Shown: piece after piece, positions 54,243 through 63,421 of the stretch
How positions within the stretch are numbered: the first letter of the stretch is position 1
How the letters are laid out: each line of letters starts with the position of its first letter
NCBI GenBank assembly: GCA_964594045.1
Contig: CAZQKR010000019.1
Coordinates: forward strand, 23,261 to 87,260
Source: UBA2365 sp964594045
Lineage (GTDB): Bacteria; Bacteroidota; Bacteroidia; Chitinophagales; Saprospiraceae
Direction: 5' to 3'
Length of the DNA stretch: 64,000 bases
Program-made: the position numbers and the translations under genes
The notes under the pieces: generated by a model
The model's input: only the letters and a program-made list of their open reading frames with translations
Databases searched by the model: none
What the model was told of the DNA's origin: nothing

Positions 54243-54773
54243 ATGGGAACAATTATACTTCCTTTCAAAGATAAAATTTACCGGTATGCACTCCGGCTGG
54301 TCGGCGACGAGATGGACGCCGAAGACATACTGCAGGAACTGTATATCAGGATATGGAAAAGAAAGGATGTATATGAATCACTTGAAAACAAAGAAGCCTG
54401 GTGCATGACGGTGACGCGCAACCTCGCCATAGACAGCATCAGGAACAGTAAAAAAAGACAGTATACGGAATTATCCGGTGCAACAGGCATTTCAGATAAA
54501 GAAAGAAATCCATTTGAGCAGCTGGCACATGACGATACGCAGGCCATGCTTGGTGAATGGCTCAGCAAACTTCCTGAAAATCAAAGGGAAGCCTTGCATC
54601 TCAGGGAAATCGAAGGCATGACCTATAAGGAAATCGCCGAGATCACCAAAATGAGCCTGGAACAGGTTAAAAGCAATATTTTCAGGGGAAGACTCGCGCT
54701 GAAAGCTTTGCTGGAAAAAAATATCGAAGAAAGTAAAAAAATGTTGAAAAAAGAATCTTCCATGTTCAACTGA
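54243..54773 (+). CDS. ECF-type RNA polymerase sigma factor
   Basis: A 176-residue sigma-70 family protein of the ECF group: region 2 with LVGDEMDAEDILQELYIRIW and the following basic stretch, then region 4 with KLPENQREALHLREIEGMTY and EIAEITKMSLEQVKSNIFRG. The next two genes encode a membrane protein with the layout of an anti-sigma factor and a DUF4252 protein, a known Bacteroidota grouping. Targets are unknown. A gap of 237 bases separates it from the kinase gene, so it may have its own promoter. Confidence 0.93.
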   Translation: MGTIILPFKDKIYRYALRLVGDEMDAEDILQELYIRIWKRKDVYESLENKEAWCMTVTRNLAIDSIRNSKKRQYTELSGATGISDKERNPFEQLAHDDTQAMLGEWLSKLPENQREALHLREIEGMTYKEIAEITKMSLEQVKSNIFRGRLALKALLEKNIEESKKMLKKESSMFN

Positions 54774-54844
54774 TCCGGAATTTACCGGTGAACAGGAAAA
54801 ATAAAATGAAGGATAAATTATATGACTTTAAAAAGCCATAAAAA

Positions 54845-55312
54845 ATGAATGCAAATAAAGCTTATATAGATCAATTGCTGAACGCATACTGGGATGGGGA
54901 CACAGATCTGGATGATGAAAAATTGCTGAAGACTTATTTTCTCAGCGACCAGGTACACGAAGAGCATTTGGCATACAAAGACCTGTTTGTTTTCTTTAAC
55001 CACCAGGCCGATATCAGGTATCCGGGCAAAGTGGTTGAGATGAAACCTCAGATCAAACAACCGCGCTTCAAATGGATGTGGGTAGCAGCATCCTTTATTT
55101 TACTGGCCGGTGTCGGAGTAACGGGATATAGGCTGATCAACATGCAAACACCGAAAGAAGTAGATATCTGGGCAAAATACGAGATTCAGGATACTGAAGA
55201 AGGATTGGCCTATGCAACTGAAGCCCTGAATCTGGCTTCCAGCCATTTCAAAAAAGGTGAAGAGAGTATTCGTGAAAGCATGAAAGCTCTGGATAAAATG
55301 CCGGTCAAATAG
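54845..55312 (+). CDS. Putative anti-sigma factor (single membrane helix)
   Basis: A 155-residue protein. The cytoplasmic N-terminal part (1-75) is acidic and contains YIDQLLNAYWDGDTDLDDEKLLKTYF (in part), a pattern common for Bacteroidota anti-sigma-like proteins in which the pair ExxxLxxYF follows a Gly-Asp segment. One membrane helix (about 78-100) leads to a short periplasmic tail. Its position directly after the ECF sigma gene suggests it holds that sigma factor at the membrane. No zinc motif (HxxxCxxC) is present, so it is not a ZAS-type anti-sigma factor. Confidence 0.75.
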   Translation: MNANKAYIDQLLNAYWDGDTDLDDEKLLKTYFLSDQVHEEHLAYKDLFVFFNHQADIRYPGKVVEMKPQIKQPRFKWMWVAASFILLAGVGVTGYRLINMQTPKEVDIWAKYEIQDTEEGLAYATEALNLASSHFKKGEESIRESMKALDKMPVK

Positions 55313-55410
55313 CTTCCGGAGGCAGCTCCCGTAAGATTTGCATCAAAGAGTTCAAAATCAGGAAATAATTATTTCAGATATACATTTTTTAACTAATTAC
55401 TAAAAATATT

Positions 55411-55929
55411 ATGAAAACGATAAAGATATTATTCATTATGATTGCCTCCGTTATCGCCATTCAGGCGAATGCCCAGCAGGATGCAATTACCCGCCTCTTC
55501 GGCAAGTACATCGACGATTCGCGGTTTACAGCAGTTTATATCAGTCCAAAGGTCTTCGATATGATCTCCACAGTCAACAAAGAAAAACAAGCCAAGGACA
55601 AAGAACTGGCAGAAATGCTGAACGACCTGAGAGGCATTCGGATTCTGACAACCGAAGTCACGCCAAAAACTTTCTACCAGGAAGCTATAAAATCCTTGGA
55701 AACCAATAAGTTTGACTTACTCATGCAGGTCAGGGATAAATCCGAAAATGTAAGATTCTTTGTCAAGGATAGTGGTCCTGTTGTCAATGAACTGATTTTG
55801 CTGGTTGGCGGAGACAGCAATTTTACAGTAATGAGTTTTACAGGGAAAATTGACCTCAAAAAGATCTCCAAACTAAGTGAATCCATCAATGTGGAGGGCG
55901 CTGAACACCTGGAAAAGCTGGAGAAATAG
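55411..55929 (+). CDS. DUF4252 exported protein
   Basis: A 172-residue protein with a signal peptide (cleavage near ANAQ) and the DUF4252 pattern: a start with RLFGKYIDDSRFTAVYISPK, the central LRGIRILTTEV and the late VNELILLVGGDSNFTVMSFTG followed by IDLKKISKLS. The function is unknown. It is the third gene of the sigma/anti-sigma unit and may be a target or an extracytoplasmic part of the system. A strong terminator follows. Confidence 0.9.
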   Translation: MKTIKILFIMIASVIAIQANAQQDAITRLFGKYIDDSRFTAVYISPKVFDMISTVNKEKQAKDKELAEMLNDLRGIRILTTEVTPKTFYQEAIKSLETNKFDLLMQVRDKSENVRFFVKDSGPVVNELILLVGGDSNFTVMSFTGKIDLKKISKLSESINVEGAEHLEKLEK

Positions 55930-55952
55930 CAAAACCGGTCTCAGTTTCCTGA

Positions 55953-55990
55953 AAAGTGCTTTCTTCCGGCCCGGAGAAAGCACTTTTTTT
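55953..55990 (+). terminator. Terminator of the sigma/anti-sigma/DUF4252 operon
   Basis: AAAGTGCTTTCT and AGAAAGCACTTT form a perfect 12-bp stem with a 10-base loop, followed by a T run. It starts 24 bases after the stop codon. Confidence 0.92.
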
Positions 55991-56146
55991 CACTAAAAAA
56001 ATTCATGCGGATATCAGTCAGATAACCCTCAAATTCAATGCTTTGAATAACAAAATTCCCAGACAACTATAAATAATACAGTTTTATACGGCTTTGGCTA
56101 TGTACTATTATTTGAAATAATTTAATTTAGCTAAAAATTCAATATC

Positions 56147-56461
56147 ATGATCATCACAACTACCGAAACCATTCCCGGAAGAGAAATTGTTGAAATCCTG
56201 GGCGTCGCCAGAGGAAGCACCGTCAGAGCCAGAAATATCGGACGGGATATCTTTGCAGGACTAAAAAACATCGTGGGCGGAGAGATCTCCGAATATACCA
56301 AATTACAGGCTTATGCCAGGGAACAGGCATTGGAAAGAATGCTTGAAGATGGAGCGGATCTCGGCGCTGACGCCATTGTCAATATCCGATTTTCAACAGC
56401 CATGATCATGCAGGGAGCAGCTGAGATCCTGGCTTACGGAACGGCTGTCAGGCTCAAATAA
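56147..56461 (+). CDS. YbjQ family protein (UPF0145)
   Basis: A 104-residue protein with the complete YbjQ pattern: TTTETIPGREIVEILGVARG, then ARNIGRDIFAGLKNIVGGEI, EYTKLQAYAREQALERM and LGADAIVNIRFSTA. It is thought to form pentameric rings and has been linked to heavy-metal response in other bacteria, but the function is not known. The next small gene starts one base after its stop codon. Confidence 0.95.
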   Translation: MIITTTETIPGREIVEILGVARGSTVRARNIGRDIFAGLKNIVGGEISEYTKLQAYAREQALERMLEDGADLGADAIVNIRFSTAMIMQGAAEILAYGTAVRLK

Positions 56462-56462
56462 G

Positions 56463-56588
56463 ATGGAAAATATTGAGATCTACATTGCCGGCATAGTATA
56501 TGCTTCGCTTTTTATCGCACTGATCGTACTTATTGTCAAAAGGATCAGAGAGGGCAAACATGAGCATTTTGACAAAAGATCCAACTGA
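56463..56588 (+). CDS. Small single-helix membrane protein (41 residues)
   Basis: An open frame of 41 codons begins with ATG one base after the ybjQ-like stop. The product is MENIEIYIAG, then a membrane helix (about 8-25, IYIAGIVYASLFIALIVLIV), then a basic tail KRIREGKHEHFDKRSN. The tight coupling to the upstream gene and the positive-inside tail make it a credible small protein. No family is recognised. Confidence 0.6.
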   Translation: MENIEIYIAGIVYASLFIALIVLIVKRIREGKHEHFDKRSN

Positions 56589-56650
56589 TATTCAACATTC
56601 AGCACAGGTCTGTCAATTTGAGGGTTCATAATAATTCGTGACCCGCTTCA

Positions 56651-56681
56651 TTTCCATAAACCCAAATCTTGTGTACTTTTG
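56651..56681 (+). promoter_or_regulatory. Promoter of the CNNM/CorC-type gene
   Basis: TACTTTTG (56674-56681) is an exact TAnnTTTG box; TTTC at 56651-56654 lies 19 bases before it, one base off TTTG. The ATG follows 20 bases downstream. Confidence 0.5.
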
Positions 56682-56701
56682 TACCATAATCAATTGAGTC
56701 T

Positions 56702-57955
56702 ATGCTTTTATTCTGGATATTGATACTGTTGCTTTTATCCGCCTTTTTCTCCGGAATGGAAGCGGCCTTCCTTTCTGCAGCCAAAGTCAGGATTGGAATA
56801 CTCAAAAGTGACGGTTCTGTGAGAGGCCGAATTTTATCTTCATTTTATGCTAACCAAAACCGCTTCCTGCTGGGACTTCAGACTGGCAATATGCTCGCAC
56901 TGATCCTTTTGGCGATCACCGGTTATTTGTACCTTGGTCAGTTTTCAGGATTTGCATTGCCAACATTATTATCCTTGCTCATCATCATCCTGATCATAAC
57001 TCTGGTGGTCTGGATTTTCGGAGAATTGGTTCCAAGGCTGATTTTCAGACAGTTTGCCAACGAATTGCTTTACTTCTTCACCTATCCTTTAATGATCTTC
57101 CATTTTATCCTGATCATCCCGGCATGGCTCACCGACAAAGTGAGTTCCTTTGTGATGAAATATATTTTCAGGGTAAATTGCCTGGAAGATGAAGCAGGAT
57201 ATTCAAGGATTGACCTGAAGGATTACATCAGCGCTCAGTTGAGCGAAGAAGACGAAATCGAAAAAGAGATCCTGGAAAACACACTTGACCTGGACACCCT
57301 CAAAGTCAGGGATTGCATGATCCCAAGAACCGAGATCGTTGGTATAGACATAAATGCATCCCGAGATGAGATCATCGAAACATTCAGAAGTACGAATCAT
57401 TCCAGGATAATCGTCTTTGAAAATGATATTGAAAATGTCAGAGGATACTTACACCATCAACATGTGATCAACAATTACAATACCATTGAAGAAACGATGG
57501 TTGAAGTGCCATTTTTGCCTGAAACCATGAACATCAGGGATCTTTTGCTCAAAATGATGAAGGACCAGAAAAAATTTGCCTGTGTGGTGGATGAATTCGG
57601 AAGCATTTCGGGTTTGATCACATTGGAAGACATCCTTGAAGAGATCTTTGGTGAGATCGAGGACGAACATGATGACGAAGACCTGATCGAACAGCAAATT
57701 TCGGATACGGAATACCTGTTCTCCGGGCGTATAGAGATCGCATACCTCAACGAGACTTATGAGTATATCAGCCTGCCTGATGATGAATATCAGACATTGT
57801 CCGGCTATATCGTGATGACATCTGGTGCTATCCCAAGGCCGGGAGAGGAGATCATCCTTGACAATTACAAATTTATCTTTGAAAAAGTGAGCGCGACTAA
57901 GATTGATCTGGTCAGGATGATCATTTTAGAGACTGAAGATCAAAACAAAATCTGA
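56702..57955 (+). CDS. CNNM/CorC-type membrane protein (DUF21-CBS-CorC)
   Basis: A 417-residue protein of the hemolysin/CNNM family: an N-terminal transmembrane domain (DUF21, residues 1-150, with SAFFSGMEAAFLSA), two CBS domains (about 195-310, with VRDCMIPRTEIVGID and FACVVDEFGSISGLITLEDI) and a C-terminal CorC_HlyC domain (about 325-410). The family exports divalent cations such as Mg2+. In Flavobacteria GldE belongs to the same family, but orthology is not shown by the neighbours here, so no symbol is given. It is convergent with rpiB. Confidence 0.93.
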   Translation: MLLFWILILLLLSAFFSGMEAAFLSAAKVRIGILKSDGSVRGRILSSFYANQNRFLLGLQTGNMLALILLAITGYLYLGQFSGFALPTLLSLLIIILIITLVVWIFGELVPRLIFRQFANELLYFFTYPLMIFHFILIIPAWLTDKVSSFVMKYIFRVNCLEDEAGYSRIDLKDYISAQLSEEDEIEKEILENTLDLDTLKVRDCMIPRTEIVGIDINASRDEIIETFRSTNHSRIIVFENDIENVRGYLHHQHVINNYNTIEETMVEVPFLPETMNIRDLLLKMMKDQKKFACVVDEFGSISGLITLEDILEEIFGEIEDEHDDEDLIEQQISDTEYLFSGRIEIAYLNETYEYISLPDDEYQTLSGYIVMTSGAIPRPGEEIILDNYKFIFEKVSATKIDLVRMIILETEDQNKI

Positions 57956-58037
57956 TCAATATCGAACAGCCTGATCTGATTTCAGATATCCTTCAAATTG
58001 GAATCCGTTATGCGTATTTACAATATATGCAATTTAT

Positions 58038-58475
58038 TCAAACCGGAATTTTGTCCACCCTTTTCTGATGCCTTCCTCCTTCAAAGTTGGTACTCAAAAA
58101 AATCCTGGTCATGTTTTTAGCCATTTTCAGGCTGACAAAACGAGCCGGAATGGCAAGGATATTAGCATCGTTGTGCATCCTTGCCAATCCGGCTAATTCA
58201 GTTTTCCAGCACAGCGCAGCGCGGATCGCCTGGTGCTTATTGGCAGTAATGGCAGCTCCGTTGCCACTGCCACAAAAAATAATACCCATAACTGCAATAC
58301 CATTTTCAACATCTCTTGCCACAGGATGAATATGATCAGGATAATCCACTGCATCAGCAGTATTAGTGCCGTGATCGATCACCCTATGACCCAATTTCCG
58401 GACAAGTCGTATGATCTCTTCCCGGTAAAGATATCCGGCATGATCGCATCCGATTGAAATGGTTTTTTCAGCCAT
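58038..58475 (-). CDS. rpiB: Ribose-5-phosphate isomerase B
   Basis: Interconverts ribose 5-phosphate and ribulose 5-phosphate in the pentose phosphate pathway. The 145-residue product shows SIGCDHAGY at the N terminus, DHGTNTADAVDYPD, the active-site IIFCGSGNGAAITANK and the later HNDANILAIPARFVS. In many RpiB a Cys in GTGxG acts as base; here the Cys in FCGSGNG occupies that place. It starts 10 bases after the DUF2723 gene and is likely co-transcribed with it. Confidence 0.95.
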   Translation of the reverse strand: MAEKTISIGCDHAGYLYREEIIRLVRKLGHRVIDHGTNTADAVDYPDHIHPVARDVENGIAVMGIIFCGSGNGAAITANKHQAIRAALCWKTELAGLARMHNDANILAIPARFVSLKMAKNMTRIFLSTNFEGGRHQKRVDKIPV

Positions 58476-58485
58476 GGTTTGTCAA

Positions 58486-61400
58486 TTATTCAACAGGTTG
58501 CTCTTCGGTATGATACTTGCCCAACAAAGACATCATCTCATTTACAAATGCCTCATCTTCAACCTTTTCAAGTTCCCGGATCAGACCTTCGATACCTGCC
58601 TGAGTGATTTGCACCTGTCTTTCAAAAGAAGCAAGTGAATCATTATCGAGAGCATAATAAAATTCCATTTCCGCGACGCATTCATCCGCCATGATCCTGA
58701 AATGCTTTTTGGCATCTTCCAGCTCGTTACCTTCAATCAAAACATCGATGAAAGGTACTACGGAATAGTCATACGGAAAGTTGAAATGCGGAAATGCCTC
58801 AAAATATTTATTGGCAATTTCAACTGCCTTCTTTGTCTCGTCTCTCCTGATAAAATCGTCAGCCGCCCTGTACATGGCCATTTTCATCGCGTTGATACCT
58901 GCGCCATAACTCGGACTGATATAAGTGTCTACTTTATCAAAATTTCCCCATCTCCATTTAGTCATGACGTTCTGATAGACCGCTTCAGCATCAACCCTAC
59001 CACTACCAAAAATCTGAAGAGATTTGGTACTCGGGGTCATGACAGGTACTATTCTCAATCCTAATCCTTCCATTTGCATGTAATCATTCAGCCCGAGCAA
59101 TTTATCATTTCTGCAGGTTACCGCAAAGTAGATCGGACGATCATAGATATTGGATGCGATCACATCAAGCACTGCAATGTCATCTTTGGTAAGGTAATTT
59201 TTTGAAAATGAAATATTTATACGGTCAACAATTTTAGATGAATCCGCTGCATCAGCCCAACCGGAAGCAAGCGCTCTTTTCTTGTCTACCGGAATAAACA
59301 TATTCTGAGTCGGGATATAACTTTCAAAAGACATTGTACTTCCGCTGATGGGATTATCAGCACCCATGAATTTGAGTACTGTGAGTAAATCCATTGGTTG
59401 AGTCAGTCTTTCTTCCGGCTGATTGTAAAAAGGCATATTATTACGCTTACTACCCCTGATCGATTCTGATGGCATAGTCAGCTTGATGGCCGGAGAATCA
59501 TTGACCTTCGTCCTGAGTTTATCGATGTACCAGTCAACAGCGATCAGACTGAGGTTGACCACCCTGACATCGGTTCTGATACCCTCAACTTCCTGTGCAT
59601 ACCAGAGCGGATATGTATCATTATCACCATAAGTAAATATGATGGCGTTCGGTTCACATGAATTCAGGAAGTTGGATGCATAATCACGGGCTCCGTAATG
59701 GTGCATCCTGCTGTGGTCATCAAAATTCTCAAAACCCATGATTGCCGGTGCTGACAATACCACCAAAGCGGTCAATGCAGCCAGCACGGGTTGTTGAATT
59801 GACCATTTTTCCCTGATCATTTCCACGATTGCGGGTACAGCGAGCCCGATCCAAATGGCGAAAGTAAAAAATGAACCGACAAGTACATAATCCCTTTCCC
59901 GGGGTTCATTTGGAGGCTGATTGGAATAGACAATGATACCAAGTCCCGTGATCAGGAACAGGGTGAAAAGGGCAAAGAAATCCTTTTTCCTTTTTTTTGC
60001 ATGATAAAATAAACCGATCAATCCAAAGATCAGAGGCAGGAAATAATAATGATTCTTGGAAGGATCATCTTTCATCTTGTCAGGCATCTTTGATGTTTTA
60101 TGCAAACGCGCTTCATCGATAAATTTCACACCTGATTCCCAGTTACCGCTTGAAACATCCGAACTGAAATATCCCTGATCACCGTTTTGACGTCCGACAA
60201 AATTCCACATAAAGTACCTGATATACATCCAGTTGATCTGATACCTGATAAAGAAATTGATATTGTCTCCCATCGTAGGTTTACCAGAACGCTTATTGAG
60301 CCATGCCCTGTACGAATCAGGCCTGCCCATTTCAGATGCTCCGATCCTCGGGAATAACATTTTGTCACTCTTTTTATAGACCGGCGTGATTTTCTCATCC
60401 ACTATCTCATATTTATCTCCTACACGTCCATAGCGGTCTTCCCTTTCAAAACTCACATACTGTGCATCAAAATGAGGTCCGTACAAAAGATCCCTTTCAC
60501 CATATTGCTCCCTGTTGAGGTAAGGCAACAACCGAAATGCATCGTTCGGAACGTTCATATTGACCGGTGTATCCGCATTGGCCCTGATGACAACCACGCC
60601 AACCAGTGAGAAACCAATGGTCACCAGCATTGCGCCCAAAGTAAGCAGATGCAGCATATAATTTCCTTTCCTGGCTGCATATCTCAAAGTAAAATATATC
60701 GCTGCGCCAACAACAAGGATAACAGGAATCAATCCGGAATGGAAAGGCAATCCGAGCGAGTTGACCATGGGCAATTCAAATTTGGTCCAAAGCCAGGGAA
60801 TACCTGCAATGACTATTTTCAGTGTAAAAACTATCAGTCCTGCACCCGCAAGCAAACTGAGGATGATTCCCCGGATCGTGTGTTTCTGGTACTTTTTATA
60901 ATAATACAACAATGCCAGAACCGGGAATGACAATATACTCAATAAGTGAACACCCACTGAGAGTCCTGCGACGAACACGGAAAACAACAACCACCTGTCG
61001 GCGTCCTTTGAGTCCGGAAGCGCATACCATTTGAAGGCACCCCAAACCGTAAGGGCAGTAAAAAATGTGGACATCGCATAAACCTCTCCTTCGACTGCAC
61101 TGAACCAGATAGAACTTGAAAAGGCAGTAGCCAAACCGGCGATCAATCCTGCTCCTGACTGACTGATGACCTGTGAATTGGTCATTTGTCCTTCCCTGCC
61201 GGCCATCATCATCCTGGCCAGGATCATGGTCGTCATGGCTACCAGCATGGCAGCAAACGCTGTAAATATCCCTGACATCAGGTTGACGGCAAAGGCAATA
61301 TCAGACGGATTTGAAGAAATTGCATCCGCAGCATGTGCAAAAATGCTGCCGATCAAAACGAACAAGGGCGCTCCAGGCGGGTGTACGACCTGCATTTTAT

Positions 61401-61527
61401 ACGCTCCTAAAATAAATTCTCCGACATCCCACAAACTTCCTGTCCGTTCTGCGGAGTAGTAATAAACCACCATGGCAATGGCGAATACCAGCCATGCGGA
61501 AATAGTACTGACTGTTTTTCCTTTCAT
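58486..61527 (-). CDS. DUF2723 polytopic membrane protein (GT117-type)
   Basis: A large inner-membrane protein of 1013 residues, with about 10-12 membrane helices in the first 560 residues and a soluble C-terminal part with helical-repeat character. The DUF2723 start is clear: VYYYSAERTGSLWDVGEFIL followed by VVHPPGAPLFVLIGSIF. The family (also called GT117) is related in layout to protein O-mannosyltransferases, and is thought to glycosylate exported proteins at the membrane. The Asp-containing WDVGEF loop is the expected catalytic site. The motif ARDYASNFLNSCEPNAIIFT and GDNDTYPLWYAQEVEGIRTD (typical of the family) follow in the second half. Confidence 0.93.
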   Translation of the reverse strand: MKGKTVSTISAWLVFAIAMVVYYYSAERTGSLWDVGEFILGAYKMQVVHPPGAPLFVLIGSIFAHAADAISSNPSDIAFAVNLMSGIFTAFAAMLVAMTTMILARMMMAGREGQMTNSQVISQSGAGLIAGLATAFSSSIWFSAVEGEVYAMSTFFTALTVWGAFKWYALPDSKDADRWLLFSVFVAGLSVGVHLLSILSFPVLALLYYYKKYQKHTIRGIILSLLAGAGLIVFTLKIVIAGIPWLWTKFELPMVNSLGLPFHSGLIPVILVVGAAIYFTLRYAARKGNYMLHLLTLGAMLVTIGFSLVGVVVIRANADTPVNMNVPNDAFRLLPYLNREQYGERDLLYGPHFDAQYVSFEREDRYGRVGDKYEIVDEKITPVYKKSDKMLFPRIGASEMGRPDSYRAWLNKRSGKPTMGDNINFFIRYQINWMYIRYFMWNFVGRQNGDQGYFSSDVSSGNWESGVKFIDEARLHKTSKMPDKMKDDPSKNHYYFLPLIFGLIGLFYHAKKRKKDFFALFTLFLITGLGIIVYSNQPPNEPRERDYVLVGSFFTFAIWIGLAVPAIVEMIREKWSIQQPVLAALTALVVLSAPAIMGFENFDDHSRMHHYGARDYASNFLNSCEPNAIIFTYGDNDTYPLWYAQEVEGIRTDVRVVNLSLIAVDWYIDKLRTKVNDSPAIKLTMPSESIRGSKRNNMPFYNQPEERLTQPMDLLTVLKFMGADNPISGSTMSFESYIPTQNMFIPVDKKRALASGWADAADSSKIVDRINISFSKNYLTKDDIAVLDVIASNIYDRPIYFAVTCRNDKLLGLNDYMQMEGLGLRIVPVMTPSTKSLQIFGSGRVDAEAVYQNVMTKWRWGNFDKVDTYISPSYGAGINAMKMAMYRAADDFIRRDETKKAVEIANKYFEAFPHFNFPYDYSVVPFIDVLIEGNELEDAKKHFRIMADECVAEMEFYYALDNDSLASFERQVQITQAGIEGLIRELEKVEDEAFVNEMMSLLGKYHTEEQPVE

Positions 61528-61885
61528 AATTTGTTGATAACTATAAAATAATAATTTCCTTTATACCTAATCGTCTAAGAATAAACCACTAAAATATAAA
61601 AAATCCCCTAATGCAGCTATTCTTTGGACAAAAGTAAATAATTCAGCTGATTATTGTATTATTTCAATTGAATTGTGTCATTGAGCCGGTAAAAGTATAA
61701 AGCAGAGAAGGTTAATCCTTTAATTTTTATAATTTTGCACTTATTATATTTTTGACAGGGCCATCTTGAGTAATTTCAGGAAAACACAAAAATATAATTC
61801 ATTTTGTGGATGGATCAAAGGACGATAATGATCAGATTCCGTCAGGTCTGTTCGATGGCTCAAAAATCATTCAAAAAACAGCATT
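61528..61885. other. Gene-free stretch between divergent genes
   Basis: 358 bases between the DUF2723 gene and the small membrane protein gene. TACTTTTG on the minus strand (61636-61629) may be part of the DUF2723 promoter and TAATTTTG (61730-61737) on the plus strand part of that of the small-protein/RluA operon. Both lack good -33 elements. Nothing else was seen. Confidence 0.45.
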
Positions 61886-62029
61886 ATGAAATATATAATC
61901 CTCATTGCCCTCATTTATTTTGCCTACAGGTATTTTTTTTCCAATAAAGCACTGAATCAGGGCAGGGATCAGAGGGACAACAACCAGGATGGCGACGGAG
62001 GTTTTTCTGATTACGAAGAACTGAAATGA
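61886..62029 (+). CDS. Small membrane protein with acidic tail (47 residues)
   Basis: An open frame of 47 codons: one membrane helix (about 3-18, YIILIALIYFAYRYFF), then a polar Gln/Asn/Asp tail ending DGDGGFSDYEELK. The stop overlaps the start of the RluA-type gene (ATGA), a strong sign of real translation. The tail resembles both the acidic ends of DUF4834-type small proteins of Bacteroidota and an EF-hand-like calcium loop (D-x-N-x-D-G); which is right cannot be told by eye. Confidence 0.65.
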   Translation: MKYIILIALIYFAYRYFFSNKALNQGRDQRDNNQDGDGGFSDYEELK

Positions 62030-62682
62030 GCAGGATACCCATTATCTTTGAAGATGAGCATTTTGTAGCCATCAATAAACCCGGCGGCATGCTTTCACAA
62101 ACCGATCCGGAAGGCAATCCTTCCGTGCTGGAGCTTTTATTTCCCCGGTTTCACAAAAAACTTCACCTGCTCACCAGGCTTGACAGACCCGTAAGCGGTT
62201 GCGTTTTGCTGGCCAGAAAATCCAGAAGTGCAGGTGCAATGACTGAACAGATCACAGGTCATAAAATTGAAAAGACTTATCTTGCCCTGGTTGAAAATCT
62301 GCCTGTTGAAACAAGCGGAACCATCATGACCCAACTTTGCAAAAAAGATCAAAAAGCTTATGTTTGCGAAAAAAATAAAGGTGAACCGGCGATCACCCAT
62401 TATAAACTTATCGGAAAAAGCGACCGTTATTTTTTGCTGATGCTCCAACCTGTACAAGGAAGGTTTCACCAGCTCAGAGCTCATATGGCCTATATTGGCT
62501 GTCCGATCAAGGGTGATGTAAAATACGGTGCAAGAAGGTCAAACAAGGATAGGTCCATCGACCTTCACGCACTGCGGTTGAGTTTTGAGCATCCTTTTAC
62601 GCTGGAAAAACTGGTTATCACGGCCCCTCCAAAGAACGACCCTGTCTGGAACTCCCTTGAAACAATCTGGGCAAAGCTTTAA
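62026..62682 (+). CDS. RluA-family pseudouridine synthase
   Basis: Converts uridine to pseudouridine in rRNA or tRNA. The 218-residue protein lacks an S4 domain and is only the catalytic domain: IIFEDEHFVAINKPGGMLSQ, the catalytic Asp in LLTRLDRPVSGCVLLAR, KTYLALVENLP and the RFHQLRAHMAYIGCPIKGDVKYG motif. It is close in size to the RluC/RluD-like short forms of Bacteroidota; the target base cannot be named. The start overlaps the small-protein gene by four bases. Confidence 0.92.
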   Translation: MSRIPIIFEDEHFVAINKPGGMLSQTDPEGNPSVLELLFPRFHKKLHLLTRLDRPVSGCVLLARKSRSAGAMTEQITGHKIEKTYLALVENLPVETSGTIMTQLCKKDQKAYVCEKNKGEPAITHYKLIGKSDRYFLLMLQPVQGRFHQLRAHMAYIGCPIKGDVKYGARRSNKDRSIDLHALRLSFEHPFTLEKLVITAPPKNDPVWNSLETIWAKL

Positions 62683-62858
62683 AGCCTTTTAAAAAAATTC
62701 AAATAATCCGGTTGATTTCTTAAACTGCTTGTTTTGATGTTAATAAATGATTAACGAATGATAAACTTTAGTTAAAGCAAAAGCCTTACTTGATTAATTG
62801 CATACTTTATTCTATTTTGCGATAAAAATTTTTATTTTATACATCAAATTGATAAACA

Positions 62859-63395
62859 ATGAAAAGAATACTTTTTTTTGGGCTCATCGTCCTTTTTTTG
62901 AGTTCCTGCGGAACCAATCTTAAACCATTGACTCAAAGGATGTACGAAGAATACGGCTGGTCGGAAAGGGATCTTCAAAGTGTGCAGTTTTATGTTTCAC
63001 GTGATATTGTTTTGGAAAAAAAGGCAATGGACAATGTTACCTCGATCAAGGAAGGAAAGATCAAAGTGACTGAAGACAGGGTCATAGAAAAGGTAGTCAT
63101 CAAAAGAGGAACACCAGGTTCTCTGCTTTTCATGCCAAAACAAAACAGGCTTGCCATCAGTTTCGATAACGATGACAACAAATACCTGATCTTTGGAGCC
63201 AGCGAAAAAAACAATGGAAAATTCATGCTTTTTGCAAAGGACTGGGACCGCAACCGCGGCATCATGACGTATGACGGGCAGACATATTATACTACATCTT
63301 CCAGCGCAATGGCTTACCTGTTGGTGGATATCAGGGAAGCAGCCAAAATGAAGGTGAGCAATAATGTTGCACCAGGCAGAAAGATCATCAAATAG
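62859..63395 (+). CDS. Lipoprotein of unknown function
   Basis: A 178-residue exported lipoprotein with lipobox LSSC (Cys17) and the mature start GTNLKPLTQRMYEEYGW. The rest is mixed strand and charged segments without a recognised domain; DLQSVQFYVSRDIVLEKK and TYDGQTYYTTSSSAMAYLLV are the most distinctive stretches. Conserved-looking single gene with its own strong terminator. Confidence 0.8.
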   Translation: MKRILFFGLIVLFLSSCGTNLKPLTQRMYEEYGWSERDLQSVQFYVSRDIVLEKKAMDNVTSIKEGKIKVTEDRVIEKVVIKRGTPGSLLFMPKQNRLAISFDNDDNKYLIFGASEKNNGKFMLFAKDWDRNRGIMTYDGQTYYTTSSSAMAYLLVDIREAAKMKVSNNVAPGRKIIK

Positions 63396-63421
63396 GATCT
63401 TTATCTCAGAATTCAATATAG

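Noticed and set aside
55984..56146. Extra promoter search before the YbjQ gene
   Set aside because: Only near matches to TAnnTTTG with wrong spacing were found, so no site is reported.
56702..57955. Naming the CNNM/CorC-type gene gldE
   Set aside because: GldE belongs to this family, but so do several paralogues per genome; no gliding gene is adjacent, so the name is not supported.
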